Source of the DNA: Rhineura floridana
Taxonomy: Eukaryota; Chordata; Lepidosauria; Squamata; Rhineuridae
DNA: 64,000 nucleotides
Assembly: GCF_030035675.1 (NCBI RefSeq)
Contig: NC_084489.1
Span: 51,307,898 to 51,371,897, forward strand
Direction of reading: 5' to 3'
Shown: positions 23,044-33,720 of the stretch, in pieces
Layout: each line of letters begins with the position of its first letter
How positions within the stretch are numbered: position 1 is the first letter of the stretch
The notes under the pieces: model-generated
The model's database searches: none
The model's input: the letters and a program-made list of their open reading frames with translations, nothing else
Told to the model about the DNA's origin: nothing
Position numbers and translations under genes: made by a program

Positions 23044-23209
23044 ATCCATACAGGGGATGGAAGTGGCTGTCAGTTTCTTCTTCCTTTGTCTCAATTTTGA
23101 CCTTATAGAACATAGCAGGGAGGAGAATGGAGCAAAACTAGATTCAGCTCTGGCTCCGCTTCCTTTTGCCACCCTGCCTTCCACCCTCATAGTCCCAGTG
23201 GGTAACAGC

Positions 23210-23648
23210 TAGGGATGGGAAAATCTGTCAGTTTTGATTCTCTCAGTTTCTTGTTTTTCCAGTTTTAAATTCAGTTCTTCACATTTCTGTAGCATTTTGC
23301 GATTTTAAAAAAATCCTCATGAAAATTCTCCAGCATTTTAGTGTGAATTTCTCCTAATAAACACATTTTTGCAGGCAGTTTTGATTGATGTACACATTTT
23401 TACAAGCAATTTCTCTTCATATAATGCATCTTGTATGTTATTTTCACTCCTATACTCATTTTTATGCACTTTCCCCTAATATATGCATTTTTGTAAACAT
23501 TGGTTGGTTGCCAAACTGCATTGCGAAATTCAAGTAAGTGTGACTTTTGAAGAATGGCTGTGTTTCAGGTCTCATATTGTTTCAGAAAGTGAAATTTGAT
23601 AGATTCAGCTGGAAATGCAAACTGAATCAAATTTCCCTCCCATCCCTA
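23210..23648. mobile_element. hAT-type nonautonomous element, family E copy 2
   Basis: A 439-bp copy with termini TAGGGATGGGAAAAT and TTTCCCTCCCATCCCTA and a 7-of-8 duplication (GTAACAGC / GTACCAGC). It aligns along its whole length with copy 1. Confidence 0.82.
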
Positions 23649-24334
23649 GTACCAGCAACCACTATAAAAGGGACATCTCTGATTGTCATTTGCATCTGAA
23701 TATTGTGTTATGTATTATAAAGTTAAGATGAAGAGAGCCACTGGAAAAAAATTACATTTCGACTGAGATTTGCTTGTTGCTTTTTTCTTTTTCTTTTTGG
23801 TACTGTAATTAGAAAAATACTTCTGGCCCTTTAATTCAAAGTTTGCATAGGGTCTGTTCTGAGTCACCAAGTCTCTGCGTCAACCTTGCTGAAGCCTCTT
23901 TATTGGCATTTACTGACATGCCACCCACCTTGAACTCCAAATGTGGATCCAAAGATTGCTGAGCTGTGAACACGGTATTTGTGTAACTCTGCCAGTATTG
24001 TAACCGCCCATATAACCTCAGGAGAATCAAAGTAAAACCATGCTGAAACGTTCAAAAATAGCTTGAACACCACCATTGAATAAGAGGATGTTCACTTGCT
24101 TCTGAATCCAGACCTTTAGAAATACATTTCTTAGAAGCCAGGAATTTTTTTCTCGCTTGGCCTCTGGACAGAAGGTTTAGCTGTTTTTGGAGGGGATGTA
24201 ACAAATGGAGGAGGTTTTTATAGTTTGTCCCAGGAAATCAGATTCTGGCCGTCATGTTTCTCTGCATAAAATTAGAATTTGGAGATGAAATCACCATGGC
24301 AAATGTGTCATATTTTTAGGGCAAAGGATATCCA

Positions 24335-24410
24335 TGTTGTGCACCGCCCTGAGAGCCCTTGGGCTGTGGGCGGTATATAAATCGAACAAAATAAAAATAA
24401 ATAAAATAAG
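24335..24410 (+). mobile_element. L2-type 3' tail fragment
   Basis: GCACCGCCCTGAGAGCCCTT, then GGCGGTATATAAATCGAAC and an A-rich tail, is the 3' end of an L2-type element or of a SINE sharing that tail. Confidence 0.65.
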
Positions 24411-24596
24411 CACAATGGTTATGAGATTTTATTTAAAAAGCAAAGGTAGCTATGTTGGTTCATGTGAGTGAATCAACCAAAATGTCACAAAAGTGTGGCA
24501 AGCCTTCGATTTCTCCAGAAGTCTTTATCGGGTAAAATGTTACACAAAGCAAGGGGGTGAAGGAAAAAAATAACCAACAAAAAGTACTAAAATTGG

Positions 24597-26546
24597 GGAC
24601 TTCCAGGAAGGGTGACTTCGCTTGTGCCTGCTTTTGAGACGGGCTCCCGCCTCAGAAGAAGCTTATTCAGATATAAATCAGTCAGAACATTTTTTTTTTG
24701 ACTGATGAAATTTCTCCCGGGTAGGGAGAAACGTAGAGATCAACCTCAAAAGCCTGTTTTTGTTGGGAGGACTGGATTTCATTAATTTATGAGAAAAGGT
24801 CCAGCCAGCAATGCCGGACGGACTTCCGAACAAGCTCTATCTGATTAATGCGACACGTTTATCTTTTCTTCAAAGAGAAAACGGACTAACAGGCAAGCAC
24901 CCTTCTTTCTATTCTTTTTTTTACTTGGTTTAAATTGTTGCAGCAAAAAGAGATTTGTCAAATAAATCAGCTTTAAAGAACTTCTGGGTGAGCTATAACT
25001 CTTCTCTGTTATTCACGAAATTAACAGCTTATCTCTGTTTCTATTGCAAAAAGCTGTCCTGGAAGTGCATTCTAAAGATATAAACAGAAGAGGGATTTCT
25101 ATTCCGAGGAGAAAAAAATAAAAAATATGAACTTTGGAACATTATACTGTCTGGGACTATTCTCTTTTTGGTCTATTTTATTTTGACGAATCTGCTTCTT
25201 CACGACGCCACTAACTGTTTTGATGCTGGGAACTAAATTTGTTTTGTATTCTTGAACATAGAGAGATAAGGCAGGCTGCTCTGTTTATACTGTGATGTCA
25301 TCAAGCCTGGAATATTAACCCAATTGTTGCTGAAATAAGAAGTGGTTCTTCTTTATTTTTGTTTTGTTTTGTTTTTGTGGTTTTAAAAATGGCAATCAAG
25401 AAAGTGGCTGAGAATCTGGAAGTAATTATGTTTCAGAAAATAATGGATGAGATTGAGATAACGAAACAAACCCTGCGACAGGGCAGTAAGGAGCTGAAAA
25501 TTGAACTGAGCAAAATGACGCAGGAGCTTAAAGAAATAGGGGATCCTGTGAGAGAGGAGAATGAGATCAGAGATAAGAAAAGAAAAAATAAAGGGAAAAT
25601 ACAAGCCCTGGAGATTGGAACAAATGTGGAATTGGAAAAAGATCTGGAGTTTATGGATATTAGAAATAAAATCTACTGTTTGGAATTAAACGTTATCTCT
25701 GAAGAAATTAATGAAGATATTAGAGATAAAGTTATCAATGGCTTGGATAATTTTCTGGACTGGAATGACGTGATGGAGCTTGATATAGAGAAAATCTATG
25801 GAATTAACTGCAGCCATGTGACAATGGAAAAACTCTCAAGAGATGAGCCAGTGCATTTTGTAAAAAAGAAGAACAGAGATATGACTTTACAACAATATTT
25901 CAGCAACTTATTCAGAATCGATGGCAAGAAAATATTTGGGATAGAAGAAATTCCCATCAGACTCTTATTATATGACTATGGCTATGACAGCAAGATTATT
26001 ATGGAATACTGATAATGGAGGATTGGACACTGAAATTACTGGACTTAACAGGACTATTGAAGATGGAAGATGGAATTAATATGGATAATGGAATAATGGC
26101 TATTGAAATTATTGGACCTAACAGATTTTGATGAGATGGATTAATCGATATGTTTATTTGGACTATGGTTATGACAATAAGATTATTATTATTATTAATG
26201 AGATGGATTAATCGACATGTTTATTTGGAGAAAAATTGATAGATATATTTCTTAAAGAATTGAAACCTCTCTTTGACTTTTTGTGGAAAGAATAAAGTAA
26301 TGTTTATGAGATTTGATGATTAATTAAGATAACTACTGGAGGAAAGTGATTTTATAATATAATTTAAGAGACAGGATTGTTATATATTGTAGACCTATAA
26401 CTGATCTGCGACAAATGGGAAGTCAACATTTTATTTTTTTTTGTTTAATCATTTTTGTTTTGTTTTGTTTTTTGTCTTTGAATGTTTTATGATTTTGTTT
26501 TGTTTGTTTTATAAAAATTTGAATAAAAATTATTGTAAAAAAAAAA
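24597..26546 (+). mobile_element. L1-derived element with ORF1 only (HAL1-like)
   Basis: The element is bounded by a perfect 16-bp target duplication (AAAGTACTAAAATTGG at 24581-24596 and 26547-26562) and ends in an A run after GAATAAAAATTATTG. It starts with the GC-richer leader GGACTTCCAGGAAGG typical of reptilian L1 5' UTRs, carries one ORF1-like frame, and passes to a T-rich 3' UTR. No endonuclease or reverse transcriptase sequence lies in the 535 bases after ORF1, so it would have to be mobilised in trans by a full L1, like mammalian HAL1 elements. The perfect duplication and intact poly(A) point to a fairly recent insertion. Confidence 0.85.
25389..26012 (+). CDS. L1 ORF1-type protein of the HAL1-like element
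   Basis: A 207-residue frame (start taken at MAIKKVAENLE; an in-frame Met 10 codons earlier, at 25359, is also possible). Residues 1-85 are charged and heptad-like (TLRQGSKELKIELSKMTQELKE), consistent with the ORF1p coiled coil. The region with LEFMDIRNKIYCLELNVI, EEINEDIRDKVINGLDNFLDW and KIYGINC matches the RRM-like segment of reptilian L1 ORF1p, an RNA-binding chaperone. The C-terminal domain starts (RDMTLQQYFSNLFRIDGKKI) but then departs from the usual sequence and ends at YDSKIIMEY, so the nucleic-acid-binding C-terminus is replaced or truncated. Function in trans is doubtful. Confidence 0.75.
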   Translation: MAIKKVAENLEVIMFQKIMDEIEITKQTLRQGSKELKIELSKMTQELKEIGDPVREENEIRDKKRKNKGKIQALEIGTNVELEKDLEFMDIRNKIYCLELNVISEEINEDIRDKVINGLDNFLDWNDVMELDIEKIYGINCSHVTMEKLSRDEPVHFVKKKNRDMTLQQYFSNLFRIDGKKIFGIEEIPIRLLLYDYGYDSKIIMEY

Positions 26547-26599
26547 AAAGTACTAAAATTGGACCAATGTTATAGCCATGTGGTCAGCTTCTGGCCTCA

Positions 26600-26760
26600 G
26601 GCTGCATTCACACCATAAATTTAAAGCACACTATTTCCTCGCAAAGAATCCTGGGAACTGCAGTTTGTTAAGGGTGCTGGGGATTGTAGCTCTGTGAGGG
26701 GTAAACTACAGTTCCCAGGATTCTTTGGGGAAAATGATGTGCTTTAAATGTACATATGTG
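26600..26760. mobile_element. Palindromic element, family G
   Basis: AATCCTGGGAACTGCAGTTTG and AACTACAGTTCCCAGGATTC are inverted arms; outer AAAGCACA / TGTGCTTTAAAT pairing is visible, though AAATGATGTGCTTT is slightly altered. Confidence 0.7.
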
Positions 26761-26845
26761 TGTTCCTCCAAGATGGAGATTACAGGCTGAATATGGTCCT
26801 CCCAGCTGCCACAGATGTCAGGTTACACAAACACAGCCCACAATT

Positions 26846-27219
26846 TTCAGTCAAACTGTTTATTCAGCATTCATCCTGATTTGCTTGCACAAAGCTTACA
26901 CAGTGGTTAGATTGTGCATAGTCTTTATGGAGCATTCATTCTGATCTGTTTGCAGGACAGTTATATGGCAATGAGCATTCATCCTGCGTTCTTCCTGATT
27001 TGCATGCAGGGTTTAAAGATTTTCTCTTTAATCATTTGTACATCCCACACTTTTCAGTGCATTTCCTCCATCACTTTCTAAACTGCAAAAAAAAATCTGT
27101 TTCTTTTTAAGTGGGTTTGTTGCACTAGGATGACAGAGCCCTTCAATCCACTTTTTGCACAAAGCTAAAGTTTCAGAACATACTTGAATCCCTCCTACAA
27201 AATAGTGAAAGTCTGGATG
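26846..27219 (+). repeat. Family F copy
   Basis: CAGCATTCATCCTGATTTGC and TTGCACTAGGATGACAGAGC match the other copies. Confidence 0.65.
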
Positions 27220-27229
27220 GTGACCTACA

Positions 27230-28045
27230 TCCAGCAACCAAAATTAATCCCTGGCTTTGCTTGACTACCATGTTTCTCTTTCCTTCAGCTCTCTGTCTAC
27301 CCTGGAGCCTGCGTGCTTCCTTTAAAGCTTGGGACAGTTCTGGCTTACAAAATAGACTTCCTCGGAGATGGGGAACAGCCATTGTTTCTGTATCCTAGCA
27401 TCCTAGATGTGTGACCTGATATCTGGGGAGGTTCTTATTCAGCCTGGGATCTCCATCTTGGAATTAAGACTACAAGCTGACTGCATTGTCCCACTAAAGG
27501 GATTGCCCAACTCTGGATCTGGGAGATTTACTATGATTCTTCAGTGTTCCTCATTTTTCAGTGCAGAGTGACATGGCCATTCAGATTTCACAAGTGGAAC
27601 CTGCCACAAAATGTTGCAGTATGGGGTGCTCCCTGCTCAGGACTCTAGCCATTCCATTCAATTCCCCCTCTTCTTGAATTTCTGTACACACAGAGACACA
27701 CACAGCATTCTGTGGCCACTGAGCATGCTCCTGGGCCCTTTATGGTCCCCTCCCAAATACTATTTTTGTGCTTCTGCAAACATCAAAAGAAGCCTGCTGA
27801 TACTTTCCTCTTGTAAGTGGGTGGAGCCATTTTGGCTACATACAGGAATGTCACTCACAGCCCAAACATTCGAAAGAGAGGGAATGATTTATTTCCCCAC
27901 CACATCACCTATCACGGTGCAATATAAGTCAGACAAAGAGCAACTGATTTTCCCAAGGCCACCCAGTAAGTTTCATAGCTGAAAAGGGACTTAATCCTGA
28001 CTCTTCCACATTCCACATTGGATGGCACATCTCCTGCTATGGTAC
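27230..28045. other. Unassigned sequence
   Basis: No clear repeat or gene; the + strand open frame of 123 codons at 27611-27982 has no recognisable domain. Confidence 0.45.
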
Positions 28046-28050
28046 ATCAA

Positions 28051-28165
28051 GTAAGATGCATGATGTCATTGTACTCAAGAGCTTTCCACATCCCTGCTCC
28101 AGTTCATTGGCTGCCACTTGTGGGTGGTGAGGAAAGTCTGAGTGCAATGACATCATGCATCTTAT
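28051..28165. repeat. Short hairpin repeat
   Basis: Arms 28051-28087 and 28131-28165 share AAGATGCATGATGTCATTG and its complement with a 43-base loop, giving a hairpin of about 115 nt. Confidence 0.7.
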
Positions 28166-28479
28166 AAGAGCCTCAACCAGCCACATATCCTTCATAATAT
28201 CTATTTTGGTCCTTTTCCCCAGAGTTGCCGAAACACTCACGAAAGTGTAGCTCCGGTGGGCATCTGTCTCTGTGCATACTGCTCTGTCTTTTCAGGACAA
28301 TCAAGCGGCTGCCTCTGATGCAGCTCACTGCAGGACTGAGGAAGGAAAAACCATTCATCCTTTTGGCAGAAAGAGGCATCTTGTTCATGCCTCACTGTTT
28401 GCTGCTCGGCAAGGTCTGGATGCTGTCTCTTCTATCAAAATATAAATATGGCAAAATGCAGATTGGTGGTGCCTGGTGC

Positions 28480-28735
28480 CCGCTGGGACTGGTAGGGTGG
28501 AGGGCAGGAAGCCAACTGTAGGTGGAGCCAGAGCCAATGACAGGCAGAGCCAATTAATTTTAGTGTTGTCCCCATCCTTCTCTATGCAGAGTTCTACAAG
28601 GGACAACACTGGGACTAAGGAGGAGAAGAAAGCTGGCAGGCAGGGCTGCCCTTTGGACTAGTTGCAAGTAAGAAGGCAAGCAGGTGGTGATACACCGAGA
28701 GTAGAGTAAGGTTGGTGGGGCAGTGCCCCATCCTC
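28480..28735 (+). repeat. Dispersed repeat, family I
   Basis: GTAGGTGGAGCCAGAGCCAATG, then GGTGGGGCAGTGCCCCATCC and AAATGGACCAGCCTCCC. Copies occur at 41.3 and 59.1 kb. Confidence 0.6.
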
Positions 28736-28769
28736 CCAAATGGACCAGCCTCCCTTGATGCTGATGCTG

Positions 28770-28835
28770 GCCTCTAAAGGGCTCCTGCTGGGAGGAAGGG
28801 CGGGATACAAATTAAATAAATAAATAAATAAATAA
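28770..28835 (+). mobile_element. LINE/SINE 3' tail fragment
   Basis: GGGAGGAAGGGCGGGATACAAATT followed by (AAAT)n is the common tail of L2-type retroposons. The body is not recognised. Confidence 0.5.
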
Positions 28836-28859
28836 TAAAGCCCTAAGCAGCTTGGGATT

Positions 28860-29372
28860 CAGGGTAGGTGATGAATTGCTTCTTCCAACATGGACCTGTC
28901 CTTGTGTTGCAAATTTTGTTGGAGGCCCTTCTCCGGTGTCCCTGCTATTTGAAGCAAGGCAGGCGGTGACTAGTAATAGGCAGACTCAGGGATGCTTCCA
29001 GGGTTCAAGGGACCCATGATCCCCTCTTAGTACTGTGACTCAGACCAAGAGTGGGAGGCACTGTGGAAAGAGGGCTCTTAGGGGGAGGAAGGAGGGGATG
29101 AGACAATGGAGCAGAGCCCATTTGACAAAACACCTCCTCTTTGTTTCCAGAGGCTGCCGCTTTCCCACCCATGGAGGGGACACTGTTAGAGACTGTGAAG
29201 GCCATTTCCCCACTGAAGAATAAGGAGGGCTCAGGGACATGGCTTGCCATGTCAGAGGATTCAGAGGGGGAGGGGGGTCCAGGAATGTCTCCCATGGAGA
29301 GGCAGCACTTCAAGAGAAAAGGTACTTGTCTCTCTAGGCAGATAACCTGCCTTCAGGCCAGGAATGCTCACA
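28860..29372. other. Exon-like open segment, unassigned
   Basis: An open stretch at 29150-29322 is preceded by CCTCCTCTTTGTTTCCAG and followed by GTACTTG after AAAAG, so it resembles an internal exon (EAAAFPPMEGTLLETVKAI). No protein family is recognised and it sits amid repeats. Confidence 0.25.
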
Positions 29373-29374
29373 GA

Positions 29375-29472
29375 GCAGTGGTAGCTGGTGACTCCATGTC
29401 AGCGGTGCAGTGGAATCCACTCTAGGTTTTAGTCAGAACTGTCAAGGAGCTGTCCAAGATACTGAACCTAGG
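29375..29472. mobile_element. Family C element, partial
   Basis: GCAGTGGTAGCTGGTGACTCC and CAGTGGAATCCACTCTAGG match family C. Confidence 0.55.
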
Positions 29473-29473
29473 G

Positions 29474-29490
29474 GTGTGTGTGTGTGTGTA

Positions 29491-29522
<32 letters not shown>

Positions 29523-29523
29523 A
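29474..29523. repeat. (GT)n-(TA)n microsatellite
   Basis: A GT run with one ATGT break, followed by a TA run. Confidence 0.93.
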
Positions 29524-29684
29524 ATTTATATATTATGTATAAATGAAAATAACATACAAAAATGCATTACATGTGGTAATATTATGTAAAATTACATGTA
29601 ACAATGTGTGTAGTAGGAGAAATTCACACATAAAAACTGGAAATTTTTCATGACAGCTTGTGATGAGCCACTCTGGCATGGGTT

Positions 29685-29807
29685 GGGATCCTGTGGCACA
29701 TTGTTGGACTACAGCTCTCATTATCCCTGACCATTGGCCATGCCAGAGGGGGCTGATGGGAGTTGAAGTCCAACAATATCTGAATGGCCACAGATTCCCC
29801 ATCCCTG
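29685..29807. mobile_element. Family A MITE
   Basis: TTGTTGGACTACAGCTCTC and GATGGGAGTTGAAGTCCAAC arms around TCCCTGACCATTGGCCATG. Confidence 0.75.
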
Positions 29808-29928
29808 CGCTATAGCTACAGATGGGAATGTTCTCTGAGCTGGAAAGTGTTTCCAGACTCTGGAGTGGCTCCGCCCACCCAGGCTGGCTATAGGCTACCC
29901 CTGGTCTGGAAGGATTTTAAAGGTATCC

Positions 29929-30167
29929 AGGTCAAGTTGGGATTTTGCCTGGGCAACAACAGTACTCAGTTTAGACTTTTGGCTAAGGGCTATTTTGCAG
30001 CCTATTGCTGGGATAAAGTAGCTACAACCCCTTTGCTGGATATAACAGCACAGTGGAAGGAGTTGCAGCTATTTCATCCCAACAATAGACTGTAACAATA
30101 GACTGACTTTTAGCCAAAAGTCTAAACTGAGTACTGTTGTTGCCCGGGCAAAATCCCAGCCTGACCT
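29929..30167. repeat. Long foldback repeat
   Basis: Arms 29929-30028 and 30062-30167 are imperfect complements (for example CAACAACAGTACTCAGTTTA paired with TAAACTGAGTACTGTTGTTG) around a 33-base loop. I see no target duplication and no other copy in the window. Confidence 0.8.
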
Positions 30168-30169
30168 TA

Positions 30170-31240
30170 AGTTCTCTCTGCAACTTAGTAAGATGTTACT
30201 GCAGCTATGGGGAGGGAGCGGGTAGTGATGGGGTGAACTAGCCTAGTCAGGCATGGAAGTGTGCTCAAAAAACCAAACTATTCCCCTGCCCAAAAAATTC
30301 AGCATATAGCTTCATTTAGTCCAAGCCCAAATCTGAGCTCAATGAACTGCCACCAGGAACATAACAGGGTCCGATCCCTTCCACAGATTCCACCTGGTGA
30401 GCCTGCAAACATGAGCCACAACCCAACCAGTCCAAATGCCCATCTAAATAGTCATGTTGTCATGTGTCTTCTAAAGGCAGAGAAAGAGATTGTATTATCC
30501 AGATCTTTCCTGTGCCATAGTCTTGGGTGCCACCACCAAGGAGGTTCTATGTCATATCCTGCTACCCTGGTCTTGCAAAAGCTTACCTACCATGTATTCC
30601 ACATGAAAATTCATGCCCCCTAACTTTTGTTGTTTCCAGAATAACTTCCACATATCCATAAATATGACAAACCATGAAGATGTATTTAATCCCCTGAGAT
30701 ACAATACAGGCATTCAACATAAAAATATCAAGAGACCATGTTTGCCCCAGCTGAATACATCCGTGCACACATTCCTGCAGTGTCCTTCAGCTGTCAGAAT
30801 GCTTGTGGTAAAGGAATCAGAGGGTGAGCATCTTTGAAGGGATTCTTTTTTGCTTTATATTTCCCCCGCTGCTTGCACTGTTGCAGCTACAAACAGGATT
30901 TCAAGTCCAGTTCCAAGCCTGAGGCATGTGTTAGGAGAATGGACTCTCACATGTTGCGCCAGGGTTCCTGGAATTCTCTGTAGCCTTTCCAGAATGGTGA
31001 CCATTTATTTCTGTTTTATTATTTCTGTATCAATAAACCTTACATCTCTAGAAGAATGTCCTGTTTTCTCTCCCCCTTCTGCCCTCTGTCTTTCTCACTC
31101 TTCTTGCAGCTTTGTTAGGTGATATTATTATATCAGCCACAGTTCTCCATCTCCTTGCCTTCAAGCACACAAAGTAAGGGTTCAGGGCAGGATTTTCAGC
31201 AAGATTTAAAAGCCCAGTCTTGGATATATTTGCACACACA
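30170..31240. other. Unassigned unique sequence
   Basis: A + strand frame of 120 codons (30261-30623) shows no domain or codon periodicity that I can recognise. Confidence 0.45.
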
Positions 31241-31284
31241 AAAACCCACCAGCATTTTAAGAGCATTTGTTGCAGGCCGTTTCC

Positions 31285-31653
31285 AGGTTCTCAGTGTTTT
31301 GCGAGAGGAATTCAAAGCATACTGGAATTTTCAGATTGTGCTATTAAAGTGGATTAAAGTGCTCTGTTGCCATAGCGCAATGAACCCACATTTTGAAATT
31401 TAAAAAAAAATAGATTTTTTTGCAGTTTGGAAAGCGATGAGAAATATAGTGAAAAGTAGGGGATGAAGGAATGGTTAACAAGAAGACGTATAAACACTGC
31501 ACAAGCAAATGAGGATGAAATGCTCATTATCGTATTTCCTCCCTGCAAACAAGTCAGAACAAATGCTTAACAAAAACTTGGCATAGTCTAACCTCCCTGT
31601 TAGCTTGTGCAAGCGAATCAGGATGAACTCTCAATAAACAGGTCATCTGGAAG
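31285..31653 (-). repeat. Family F copy, inverted
   Basis: Complementary text, including AAAGTGGATTAAAGTGCTCTG and CAGGTCATCTGGAAG at the right end. Confidence 0.65.
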
Positions 31654-33500
31654 AGTCAGTAGTTATACCTAATATGTTAACACAGCCTTGAATTTAGCAA
31701 ATCAGCAGGTAGCCATAGGTGACAAGGAAGTCCATGCAGTTGAATGAGTGAGCTGGTGGATGGGAAATGGAATAATCTCTGCTAGCTTGCTGGGCGTCCA
31801 ACCGTACTAACCCCAGAGGAAGCAAAGCCCCATTCACCACAATCAGTGTGGAAATGCAGACAGGTAGTGGAGGAGGGATGGATCATTCCACCCCTCATAT
31901 GCCAGTTTTCTCAGTAGAAGACACTATACATAGAAATATGTATATTATTTATTTATTATTTGATTTATATCCCTCCCTTCCTCCAAATACATACTGTATA
32001 TACGTTAAGAATCTAGCAGCCTGCATTTCCATGATGACAACAGAGAAAGGGACTTTAACAGTAAAAGGCTGCGTTTTACCCCACCTCCATCCCAGTACTG
32101 GGGTGGGAGTAGATTGAAGCACTGCCTTTCATTCTGCACAGGGCCAATGCCAGACTGGCATGGGATCTTGGGTACCAGACAACTCCCTCTTCCATGTGAG
32201 TCCATGTGTTCACTTTAATTTAATGTGTGCACTACCTCTTGCATCGCCACATCAGCTCACATGCTTGCTATCACCCACCATCCTGGGTGATGGCAGACAT
32301 GCGCACTGATGCAGTGATGCCCCTGCCGTCAACTTGGGTGATGGCAGGCATGCGACGATGCAACAGGGGTACAGCTGGGTGTAGTTAAGTGTGCACCAGC
32401 TGTGCACACATGCATTGGTGGTGTTGCCTGGGAGAGTGGAGCTTCCCCTCCACAATCCACACCACCATCTCGCTCCACCTTCCCAGCTATAGGGGCCCTC
32501 AGCCAGCTGCAGAGGCCCTCAGCCAGTGCCCGACCTGGCCACCCGCTGGCTCTGAGTCTTACTCTGCACATACTCCCAAGTATTGCAGCCATGCCACGTC
32601 AACTGATCCTAATAAAATGGGTTTTATGCTATGAACTATTGCTCTTTTGGGGTGAGTGAGTTATATATAGTTATATACAGAAGGGCCTATATCTGGACAG
32701 CCAAAGGTTCCACATCCCTGCCCTATGGTGATGCCTCCCATGTACACAAAACTATGTGCCAGAATGAGATCATGCTACAAATTTGCCCAACAGAAGCTAC
32801 CATGCTGCTTGTTTGATATTTCCAGTATTGTACAGTAAAATCATGTTGGCTTTTGAAAGCTACATTACACAGTACATTTTTCCCTTTTCTGTTGCCCTGC
32901 CATTTCTATAAACGTCAAGCAAAAACAATGCTGGCTCCCACACATATATGCAGAGATCCCAAAGGCCAACCAGACCCTTGAAAATATACTTTTGATGCCA
33001 ATGTATTTAAAAGAAATGACACAGACAATCAAAGAATACCACACACACACCAAGTATGGACTGGAGCTACTCTTACTAAATGCCATCAGAAGCATGCTCA
33101 CTCCCAACTACAAAGGTTTCCATCAGAAATGTTCTGTATTCTATCAGCTATTTTTCTGCTTCACAGAAATTGAAAGGAAAACACACACGCATACACATAC
33201 CCACTTACAGCAGGTAACCCTCAAAATCCAAATGGCTATCTTTGCCAATAATCAGAGTGTTTTGTCTCCTGATCAGATCAAGAGATAAAACTGTGGGGCT
33301 GCTGGGCCACTTTCCCCAGGCCAGACCTGGCACAAGGCTTAGCCTCCCTTGCCCTGTGTTAATCTGTCACAAACAATAGTAAAACCTGAAAGCCTCATTT
33401 TCACCTTCTTAAATTGGCAGATTAAGGAAAAGCCTGTCGATGAACCTTGCACTCCAGCAGATGATATCACTGATCTTGCTAACAACAACAACAACAACAT

Positions 33501-33617
33501 CTGTTGCTTTGCACACTTTTGCCTGTGGCTCTGCCTATCAGTGGCAGGTGGTCCCTGGAAGGTTGCATAGGTAGGAATATGGCCCTTGGTCTGAAAAAGG
33601 TTCCCCATCCCCAACAT
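33501..33617. mobile_element. Family B fragment
   Basis: CTTTTGCCTGTGGCTCTGCC and the terminus CTGAAAAAGGTTCCCCATCC match family B's right end. Confidence 0.65.
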
Positions 33618-33720
33618 AAGAGGGCTTATAAAGCTAATAAAAAGCAAAACCCCAAATACTAGTAAAGTATCTTTAGCCATGCTTTTCCATTTTGGTTTTT
33701 AGTTTTTCTATCCTTCACTA

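Noticed and set aside
30261-30623. 120-codon + strand open frame
   Set aside because: Composition is ordinary noncoding; no family resemblance or flanking splice signals.
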